Origin: an uncultured Mobilibacterium sp.
Lineage (GTDB): Bacteria > Bacillota > Clostridia > Peptostreptococcales > Anaerovoracaceae
Reading direction: 5' to 3'
Length of the DNA: 64,000 bases
NCBI GenBank assembly: GCA_947254375.1
Contig: CAMYCF010000001.1
Coordinates: forward strand, 248,001-312,000
The notes under the pieces were generated by a model. It did no database searches. It saw only the letters and a program-made list of their open reading frames with translations, and had not been told where the DNA came from. Position 1 is the first letter of the stretch; the number at the start of each line of letters is the position of its first letter. Both the position numbers and the translations under genes were made by a program. Positions 33,149 through 39,978 of this stretch are shown here, one piece after another.

Positions 33149-33595
33149 CTATTCCTCTCCGTCCTCTTCGGCTTTTACCGCCGCTTCGCCTGCTTCGGCT
33201 TTTGTGGCCTCTCCTGCCGCCTCTGCGGCTCCGGATACATCTCCCGTCTCGGCTTTTACCGCCTCTCCGGCCCTTTTATAATCGTTATAACCCTTATAAT
33301 TCCTCGCGTGCACTGCTTCGAGCATTATGAGGTTCGTGCCGAGCGGATTCGTGAACATGAGTATAAAAAATATTATCAGTATCTTAAGTGAAACTATCTT
33401 AAGGCCGACGTACGTTATCATTCCGAGGATCATAAGAAGCGCACCGAGCGTTTCCCCTACGCCGGATGCGTGGACCCTCGTGTAAAAGTCGGGGAGCATG
33501 ATGACGCCGAAAGCGGCGATCGCCATGAATATGAAGCCGAGACCGATCAGAATGACGGCAACGATCTCATGCGGCTGAAGACCGTGAATGCTCAT
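33149..33595 (-). CDS. mrpG: MrpG antiporter subunit with long Ala/Glu tail
   Basis: The 148-residue protein has three membrane helices and the MrpG/PhaG motif GVIMLPDFYTRVHASGVGET. MrpG is needed for Mrp assembly. The C-terminal 45 residues form a low-complexity tail made of A, E, K and G (KAETGDVSGAAEAAGEAT). That tail is absent from typical MrpG of about 100-120 residues. The gene overlaps mrpF by four bases. Confidence 0.9.
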   Translation of the reverse strand: MSIHGLQPHEIVAVILIGLGFIFMAIAAFGVIMLPDFYTRVHASGVGETLGALLMILGMITYVGLKIVSLKILIIFFILMFTNPLGTNLIMLEAVHARNYKGYNDYKRAGEAVKAETGDVSGAAEAAGEATKAEAGEAAVKAEEDGEE

Positions 33596-33855
33596 TTGCG
33601 CCTCCCCCCTATGTATTTTGCGAGTATGACCGTGCTCACAAAGCCGAGTATCGAGTAGCTTATCGCGATATCTATGTACATCTCATATCTCGAATCGATG
33701 AAGCCGACGGTCATTATCAGCATTATGATGACCGTGTTCATTACGAATACGGCGTTCAGCTTGTCGTATACGAGTTTTCCCGTGAACATGAAGACGGTCA
33801 TGGCGACCATGATACAGACGAGACCGATCAAAATGAATGTGAAGAAGTGTGTCAT
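33592..33855 (-). CDS. mrpF: MrpF antiporter subunit
   Basis: The 87-residue protein has three membrane helices and the pattern DKLNAVFVMNTVIIMLI plus IDIAISYSILGFVSTVIL, as in MrpF/PhaF. It overlaps mrpE and mrpG by four bases each. Confidence 0.9.
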   Translation of the reverse strand: MTHFFTFILIGLVCIMVAMTVFMFTGKLVYDKLNAVFVMNTVIIMLIMTVGFIDSRYEMYIDIAISYSILGFVSTVILAKYIGGRRK

Positions 33856-34601
33856 TTTGCGTCCCTCCTCCCCATGTCCGAACTCTGTGCAGCTAAACTC
33901 TGCACAGCTGAACTCTGCGCACCTAAACTCCGTGCGTCTGCATGTACTGCATCAAGGCGTTTTATGTTACCGCGGACCGGATATCTCTTTTTCGCCGGCG
34001 GAACGGTGGCCGTCCCCTTTGCGTGGCCCGAGACCTTCTCAGTTTTTATTATTTCGTAGTCGACATCCTCGTTGAAGACATGTGCGACGCGCTTCTGCAT
34101 CTCGCCCGAAAGAAGGCCTTCGGCAGCAGCGTCAGTCAGGGCGTGCACGGAAAAGACACCGTCGTCAAAAATGTCGATCGTAACGGTACCCGGCGTGAGC
34201 GTTATCGAATTCGCCAAAAGCGCCCTCGCGGCCGGATCGTCGTAGCCGGCGCGGAACCATATTATCTTCGATTTTACGGCCTTGCCGCCGTTGAGAATGA
34301 CTCCCGAGACGATGAGCGAGCTCTTGATGATCTCTTTTACGAGCCCGAAGAAATAAAACAAAAAACGGAAAGGGGTCGTATGGAACACGTAGTACCTCTT
34401 ATCCGTTTTTATACCCTTAAAATCGCATGATTTCAGGCAGTGCGCCGCTATGATCGCAGCGGAAGCCACGCCGAAAAATATGAACTTACATTCAAAGATC
34501 TCGGACAAAATAAACCAAACGGCCAGGACCTTGATAAAAAGTTCCAGCCATGCGAGGAATTTTTCAGTTGTTAAATTTCCGTCTTTTTCTGACGCCTGCA
34601 T
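33852..34601 (-). CDS. mrpE: MrpE antiporter subunit with repeat-bearing C-terminal extension
   Basis: The 249-residue protein is the first gene of the operon. Its MnhE domain has two N-terminal membrane helices and the ANSITLTPGTVTIDIFDD motif. About 60 extra residues follow the domain and include a 15-bp tandem repeat translated as AQSS-like units. The ATG at 34601 has a GGAG site. The frame continues upstream to 34706, but the promoter -10 box (34641-34646) lies inside that stretch, so the longer start is excluded. Confidence 0.88.
   Translation of the reverse strand: MQASEKDGNLTTEKFLAWLELFIKVLAVWFILSEIFECKFIFFGVASAAIIAAHCLKSCDFKGIKTDKRYYVFHTTPFRFLFYFFGLVKEIIKSSLIVSGVILNGGKAVKSKIIWFRAGYDDPAARALLANSITLTPGTVTIDIFDDGVFSVHALTDAAAEGLLSGEMQKRVAHVFNEDVDYEIIKTEKVSGHAKGTATVPPAKKRYPVRGNIKRLDAVHADARSLGAQSSAVQSLAAQSSDMGRRDAK
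33881..33940. repeat. Four imperfect 15-bp tandem units in the mrpE 3' end
   Basis: The units begin at 33881, 33896, 33911 and 33926, each starting AACTC(T/C)G on the plus strand. They keep the mrpE frame and encode the S/A/Q-rich tail. Copy number may vary between strains by slippage. Confidence 0.8.
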
Positions 34602-34640
34602 CAAGTTCTCCGAGCCTGTAATTAACATATAGATAAGGTA

Positions 34641-34669
34641 ATTATACAGAGTTTCGAGATTGATGTCTA
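34641..34669 (-). promoter_or_regulatory. Promoter of the mrp-type operon
   Basis: Minus-strand TAGACA (34664-34669), a 17-base spacer and TATAAT (34641-34646). The start site would be about 33 bases before the mrpE ATG. Confidence 0.8.
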
Positions 34670-34815
34670 CAAAAACCTTGAAATTTGAAGATATCACGGG
34701 CGGCACTGATTTTATGTGATTTAATAGCGATGTTGTTTTACGCGGTTTTTACGGGCCCGGTCTGGCAATAAATAATTAACAAACGCTCAAAGGCTTGATT
34801 TTATGCGGTTTTTTA

Positions 34816-34845
34816 TTGAAAAAACGCATGTTTTTATGCTATACT
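34816..34845 (+). promoter_or_regulatory. Promoter of the radical SAM gene
   Basis: TTGAAA (34816-34821), an 18-base spacer ending TGC (extended -10), and TATACT (34840-34845), 64 bases before the ATG. Confidence 0.75.
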
Positions 34846-34909
34846 TTTTGATTGAAAGAGAAAAGCGCACACATGTCTTGCGACATTTAAGCATACGGAG
34901 TGATTTACA

Positions 34910-35728
34910 ATGAGCGATCATATCGATTCGCTGAACGGAGGAAAAGGGCCTACGGTGACGATGTTTGCACCGTACGACTGCCACAACAGCTGTCCGTTCT
35001 GCGTGAACAAGCGTGAATACAGAGATTCTTCAGCTTTCGACCTCGAAAGGTGTTTTGCGTCCCTCGATATAATGCACAGGATATTCCCTAATAACGACAT
35101 AGTTTTTACGGGCGGAGAACCGCTCGCGGAGCTGGATACCTTGGAGAGGCTCATCGAGCACGTGCACGAGAGCCACAATCTCTACATAAATACGACCCTC
35201 CCTATCGCGGATGATTCGTCGGTCGAAGAGACTGCGGCCGTTTTGAATAAGTACAGGGACAGGATCTCGTGCATCAACGTTTCGAGACACACGAAGAAAT
35301 ATGTCGTCGAGTGCCCGGACAGGATATTCGACCTTCTTAAGGTACGCCACAGGATCAACTGCGTCGTCTTCGGCGATGCGACGAAGGAAGAACTCATCGC
35401 CTTCCTCGACAGGTTCAACGGACACGAGATACAGCTCAGGAGCGATTACTCGAAGCTGACGCTCGATAACGTCTTCGAGACAGAGGGCGATCATATCTTC
35501 GAGTTGATATCTTCGATAGCGGAGTTCGAAAGGCCGCTCGATAAGGAGCTTTTCCGGACGGGATTCGTATTCAAATATAAAGACAGCACCGTCACCTACC
35601 ACAAGACGCTGCCTTACAGCAAGGTGGAAGGTCACATCGGCGATATAATAATCAGACAGAACGGTCTTATCTACGACGACTGGAACGATTACGGGCACGA
35701 GTTGAACATCAATGCTCTCACGATGTAA
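34910..35728 (+). CDS. Stand-alone radical SAM domain protein
   Basis: The 272-residue protein has the cluster motif CHNSCPFC (C-x3-C-x2-C) at residues about 24-31 and the SAM-binding FTGGEPLAE near residue 65. It is therefore a radical SAM enzyme with a short barrel and no SPASM or second cluster domain visible. No substrate peptide or biosynthetic partner is adjacent: lexA follows 26 bases downstream and may be co-transcribed. An activase-like or tRNA-modifying function cannot be distinguished here. Confidence 0.8.
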   Translation: MSDHIDSLNGGKGPTVTMFAPYDCHNSCPFCVNKREYRDSSAFDLERCFASLDIMHRIFPNNDIVFTGGEPLAELDTLERLIEHVHESHNLYINTTLPIADDSSVEETAAVLNKYRDRISCINVSRHTKKYVVECPDRIFDLLKVRHRINCVVFGDATKEELIAFLDRFNGHEIQLRSDYSKLTLDNVFETEGDHIFELISSIAEFERPLDKELFRTGFVFKYKDSTVTYHKTLPYSKVEGHIGDIIIRQNGLIYDDWNDYGHELNINALTM

Positions 35729-35754
35729 GTATTCGCGTTCGGGAGGTACATGTA

Positions 35755-36399
35755 ATGAAAAAAAGCGAAGCGAGACAAAACGCGATCCTTGAATACATGA
35801 GGGAAGTCATCAGGGTAAAAGGGTTCCCTCCTACCGTCAGGGAGATATGCGAAGCTCTTAACATCAAGTCGACATCGACCGTGCACTCGGACATCAACGT
35901 CCTGGCGACCAAGGGCCTTCTGAAGAAGGACCCGAGCAAGCCGCGCGCACTCGTCCTCGTCGACGAAGAAAAAGATACGATAAAGCCGTCATCAAAGATC
36001 GATGACATCACGACGGTCGAGCTGCCGGTGATAGGCAGGGTCGCAGCCGGGGTCCCGGTCCTTTCTGAAGAAAACATCGAGGACACCGTTCCCTTCCCCG
36101 CTAAGTTCGTCGGCAGAGGAAACAACTTCATACTCACCGTCCACGGCGACAGCATGATCAACGCCGGCATCAACGACGGCGACTATCTGATCGTTCAGGA
36201 GTCTAAAGATGCTTACAACGGCGACATCGTCGTGGCGATGATCGACGGAGAGTACGAGTCGGAAGCGACGGTAAAAAGGTTTTTCAGGGAAAACGGCAGG
36301 GTCCGCCTCCAGCCTGAGAACGATTTCATGCAGCCGATGATCTTCGACAACGTCGCTATCGTCGGCAAAGTCAAAGGCGTATTCAGATATTTCAACTGA
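35755..36399 (+). CDS. lexA: SOS repressor LexA
   Basis: The 214-residue protein has the N-terminal winged helix (GFPPTVREICEALNIKSTST) and a C-terminal S24 autoprotease domain. The cleavage site Ala-Gly lies in RVAAGVPVL, the catalytic serine in VHGDSMINAGI and the lysine in EATVKRFF. RecA-stimulated self-cleavage releases the DNA damage regulon. The ATG follows GGGAGG. I looked for a GAAC-N4-GTTC operator in the 26-base gap before it and found none, so autoregulation would have to act at the promoter before the radical SAM gene. Confidence 0.96.
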   Translation: MKKSEARQNAILEYMREVIRVKGFPPTVREICEALNIKSTSTVHSDINVLATKGLLKKDPSKPRALVLVDEEKDTIKPSSKIDDITTVELPVIGRVAAGVPVLSEENIEDTVPFPAKFVGRGNNFILTVHGDSMINAGINDGDYLIVQESKDAYNGDIVVAMIDGEYESEATVKRFFRENGRVRLQPENDFMQPMIFDNVAIVGKVKGVFRYFN

Positions 36400-36487
36400 T
36401 ACATTTCAACTGATACGGGAACCGAGGAGCCCGGGCCGATGAGTTTCAGCCGCCCTCTCCCCGCCCGTTTGAATAAGGGGCTTGTAA

Positions 36488-37342
36488 ATGCCTGCATATT
36501 ATGCGCACTTTTATTTCGGTAAAAAGGTCCTCCGCGCCATGCCGGACGACCTTAAAGCGACCGTAAATACGAACGTCGACTGCATCGACGCTTTCTTTTC
36601 GGGTCTCCAGGGACCTGATTTTTTGTACTACCACATGATCGGAAAAACGGCGAGCGCCAAAGCCGAGGCGCGAAAGATACATCACAGCCCCGGCGGGGAT
36701 TTTTTCGAGCACGCCCGCGAAGTCCTCAAAAAACACAAGGACCCGGAGAGTCTGAGCTACATATACGGATGCATGTGCCACTATATCCTCGACTCGGCCT
36801 GTCACCCTGACGTTGTGAAGTTCGCGAAGATCCCGGGATCTTCCCACGCCCTCGTCGAAAGGGAGCTCGACAGCGAGATCATAAGGCGTGAAGGCGGCGA
36901 TCCGAGGTACCTTAGTGCCGCGCTCGTGCTGCCCGTCAACAGGAGGCTCGGAAGCGTGATCGCGCCTTTTTATAAAACGGCGACCCCGGCGATCGTGAAC
37001 GGCTCATTTTATGAGATGAGGGGCATGACATACCTCCTCCGCTCGGCTTTTACCCCGGTGCGGAGCGTCGTGGACTACGTCGTCGAAAATTCCGAAAAGC
37101 TGGCGGGCCACCGGGACTCGATCGTGGCAAATGCTCCGATCCCGTTCCTCGCCGAATCGACGGAAACGCTGCTGTCGGAGCTGGACGCCTCGGTAAAAGA
37201 CGCCGTTGAGCAGATATATGAATTCAACTCCTCGATCGGTACGGATAAAGAACTTTCGCACCGCCTCGACCCGGATTTCCTCGGTAAAAACCATTCCGAA
37301 AAGTCCGATAAAAAATCGAAGAAGTCACACAAAGACAGGTAA
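36488..37342 (+). CDS. Zinc-dependent phospholipase C-like protein
   Basis: The 284-residue protein has no signal peptide and begins MPAYYAHFYFGKKVLRAMPD. Histidines and acidic residues in the pattern of the Zn_dep_PLPC family occur at AHFYFG, GPDFLYYH, IHHSPGGDFFEH, YGCMCHYILDSACHPD and HALVERELD. Family members in Clostridia are mostly uncharacterised cytosolic proteins. The last 20 residues are lysine-rich (SEKSDKKSKKSHKDR). It follows lexA by 88 bases with an AAGGGG site and ends at its own terminator. Confidence 0.8.
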   Translation: MPAYYAHFYFGKKVLRAMPDDLKATVNTNVDCIDAFFSGLQGPDFLYYHMIGKTASAKAEARKIHHSPGGDFFEHAREVLKKHKDPESLSYIYGCMCHYILDSACHPDVVKFAKIPGSSHALVERELDSEIIRREGGDPRYLSAALVLPVNRRLGSVIAPFYKTATPAIVNGSFYEMRGMTYLLRSAFTPVRSVVDYVVENSEKLAGHRDSIVANAPIPFLAESTETLLSELDASVKDAVEQIYEFNSSIGTDKELSHRLDPDFLGKNHSEKSDKKSKKSHKDR

Positions 37343-37361
37343 ACGATAAAAGCAAATAAAG

Positions 37362-37409
37362 AGCGACCCTCCGAGGCTCGGTAAAAACCGCCCGAAAGGT
37401 CGCTTTTTT
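37362..37409 (+). terminator. Terminator after the phospholipase C-like gene
   Basis: AGCGACCT (37362-37369) pairs with AGGTCGCT (37397-37404), with an inner CGGT-AAAA-ACCG stem, followed by six T residues. Confidence 0.82.
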
Positions 37410-37476
37410 CGTATGTATTTTTCGCCGGAACATGCATCCCCCGCCGGAACACGCATTTCCCGCTGCGATATGCTTT

Positions 37477-37932
37477 TTATGAAAGCGCCGTCTTCGCGCC
37501 GAAGGTTATCCACGAAACGAGGATAGCCGCGATCAAAACGCCGAGAGCGATCGCAGGAAACGCCCTCTTGAGCCTCATATCCATCATCACCGCGACGAGA
37601 GATCCCGTCCACGCTCCGGTGCCGGGAAGCGGTATAGCTACGAGGAGGACGAGCCCCCAAAATTCGTATTTCTCGACCGTGTCCTTCTTGCTCATCGCCT
37701 TATTTTCCATTTTTACGACGAAGCGGTCGAGCCTGTCGCTTTTTTTGCGCATATATTCGAAAACTTTTCTGACGAACAGCACGATGATCGGTACCGGCAG
37801 CATGTTGCCTATCGCGGCTATGATCGTGGCTTCGTGTATGCTGAGCCCTTCCATAACGCCGTAAGGTATCGCGCCTCTCAGTTCGAGGACCGGTACCATG
37901 GATATCAAAAATGTCAAAACAGCTGCCTTCAT
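37477..37932 (-). CDS. Small multidrug export family protein (PF06695 type)
   Basis: The 151-residue protein has four membrane helices. It shows the family features LISMVPVLELRGAIPYG at the N-terminus and VAIPLPGTGAWTGSLVAVMM in the middle, which resemble re-entrant half-repeats of DedA-like proteins. The drug-export label comes from family naming, and the real substrate is unknown. It has its own TATAAT promoter with an extended -10. Confidence 0.82.
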   Translation of the reverse strand: MKAAVLTFLISMVPVLELRGAIPYGVMEGLSIHEATIIAAIGNMLPVPIIVLFVRKVFEYMRKKSDRLDRFVVKMENKAMSKKDTVEKYEFWGLVLLVAIPLPGTGAWTGSLVAVMMDMRLKRAFPAIALGVLIAAILVSWITFGAKTALS

Positions 37933-37969
37933 GTTTCTTCCCTTCCGAAACCGTCATTTAACAAGAACG

Positions 37970-37998
37970 ATTATAGCACAGTCTGCCTATCCGTCCAA
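37970..37998 (-). promoter_or_regulatory. Promoter of the PF06695 gene
   Basis: Minus-strand TTGGAC (37993-37998), a 17-base spacer ending TGC, and TATAAT (37970-37975). Confidence 0.8.
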
Positions 37999-38011
37999 TC
38001 GCGGCGATGTG

Positions 38012-38053
38012 CAAAAAAGCCGAACGCCGATCCCGCGTGCGCAGGACCGGCTG
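38012..38053 (-). terminator. Terminator of the surface protein/FMN locus
   Basis: On the minus strand AGCCG pairs with CGGCT around an inner GC-rich stem, followed by six T residues (38013-38018). It lies 39 bases after the surface protein stop. Confidence 0.75.
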
Positions 38054-38091
38054 AATATTCTGTTCGGTCATCGATCATTCCCGTATGTCGA

Positions 38092-39919
38092 TTATTCCCG
38101 CCTTTTGAGTACGAGCATAAATGATCCGATCATCGCTGCGAAGAGCATTATCGCAAACATGAGCGTGAGCGTCGTCATATCGATAGGGTCTCCCGTAACA
38201 GGAGATTTTACGCCCGTGCTTCCTGAATTGTTCAGTGCTTTTCCGTTATTCGGCGCGTTATTGCCCGTCGCGTTGTTGTCGGTCACGGCGCCCGGAGTCG
38301 TATCGTCTTTGTCTCCGTCTGTTTTAGCATAAACGACTATAAAAGGTGAAAGCTCGGAAACCTCGAGAACGACCTTGTGATCCTTTACCGCAGGTTTGTC
38401 GAATTTTTCTACCGTTTTATCTTCCCTTATGTGATATACGGCTTTTACGTGATCCTTCGTTACAGGCAGCTCAACGGAGATCTTTCCGGTAAAAGGCCTA
38501 TTCGTCGTTACATCGAATGCGCCGTGGTCTTTTTTGAGCGCATCTTTTATCACGGCCTGATCACCGGCGCTGAGTCCTTCGATTTTTTCGGAAGGCACTT
38601 CCGATATAGGGGTCACGGTGATCTTAAAAGGCTCTTCCGCGACTTTTATCGTGACTGTCGCATGCAGCTTCTTCGAGAGGAGAGCTCCGTAGCGGGCCTC
38701 TATTATCACAGGGATCTCGCTTCCGGCCTTGAGCATCACCTTACCGTCCTCCGTCTTGGCGACGAGTTTCTGTGCTTCCTCATCGTCCGCGTAATCTTCG
38801 GTCAGGATCGCCGTCAGATCCTTTTTGATGAGGACCTTATTGCCGTCTTCGATAAAGAGATGTCCGTACACTTCGTGATCCGGATCGATGACGACCCTGT
38901 ATCTCGGTGCAAGTCCGTTGTATTCCTCAGGCATGGACAGCGTCCCTACTTCGGCTCCGCCTACCGCCAGGCATCGAAAGAGTTGCAAGCACGGCACCCG
39001 GAACGGCGTCTTTGCGCTGGAGGCCTTCGCTGTTTTTCACCTTGATGACAGGCTTCATCTGAGCTATGTTGCTTCCCTTGCCCGGATGGAGATGGATATT
39101 GAATACCCTGCTGCAGCTGTCAGTCCAGGAACCCTTGTACATTTCGAGATGTTTGAACACCAGAGCTCCGTCTTTGACCTCATGATCTTTCTTCATGATG
39201 TTGTTGTCGAAGTCAGATTTCACACCTTCTTTGTCCGCGGTATATCTTATCCACAGATTCATGTTTTCGAGTTTTTTGGCGGAAATGTCGGTGTTGAAGT
39301 CGACATCTACGGCTTCCGTTCCCTTACCGTCTTCGTTGTTGATCTTGACAAGGTCTTCCGCACTTACGTCTTTCCACTCGCCGTCGGACACAGCCGCTTT
39401 TTCCTTCGGGCCTACGTAGTACTGCAAAGTATTCAGCTTGAAATCGTAAGCCAGGTTTTCTCCGGTGTCCTCTTTTATCTCGATGTCGCCTGAGGCCAAA
39501 GCTTTCGACTCGTGACCTTCAGAGTCAACGGCTTTTACCATGACACCGAAATTGCCCTGTTTTAGCTTAGGTGTATCCCCTTCTCTGTCGACAAAATCGA
39601 AGCCCGCCGAGCTGAGATCCGTTATGACTATATTATTGCCTTTTATTTCCAGGCACTTATACATCTCATCGTAGTCGTTGTCACTGCTGTTGACGAGTTT
39701 GTACGTAACGTCTCCGCCCTTGTATTCGGCCGGCATCGACAGCGTGGCAACCACGGTGCCCGGCACGGCATCGTTGTGCTCGACCGAGTTCACCTGAATT
39801 ACCGGTGTGAACTGCGTTATATCGGTTCCGTCTTCCTCTGCATTTGCAAGCGTTGCAGGGAAAAGGGTCACGATCGCTATAAGCGCGCACATCACGCCTG
39901 TTGCGATTCTTTTCAGCAT
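38092..39919 (-). pseudogene. Cell-wall-anchored surface protein, frameshifted by a 40-bp insertion
   Basis: Two reading frames together form one sortase substrate. The first (38927-39919) starts with a signal peptide (MLKRIATGVMCALIAIVTLF...ANAEE) and a domain containing VPGTVVATLSMPAEYKGGDV. It repeats this element as VPGAVLATLSMPG and then falls out of frame. The second (38092 to about 38997, one base shifted) continues with GTLSMPEEYNGLAPRYR, a T/N-rich stalk, and ends SPVTGD, a membrane helix and KRRE, a sortase sorting signal. Between the two ATGCCTG copies (38928-38934 and 38968-38974) lie exactly 40 bases. Removing 40 bases restores one frame of about 595 residues. Confidence 0.82.
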
Positions 39920-39978
39920 AAATTTCTCCCTTCTTTTAGTAGTTTTGGAATATATCTTCAGCTTTTACAGCATAAAGA

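Larger units (their letters stand above)
34602..34909. other. Intergenic region between the mrp operon and the radical SAM gene
   Basis: This 308-base stretch holds the two divergent promoters listed separately (34641-34669 minus, 34816-34845 plus). Between them lies AT-rich DNA in which I see no gene or strong repeat. Confidence 0.7.

Noticed and set aside
35729..35754. LexA operator (GAAC-N4-GTTC) directly before lexA
   Set aside because: No such inverted repeat is present in the gap or the surrounding 100 bases.
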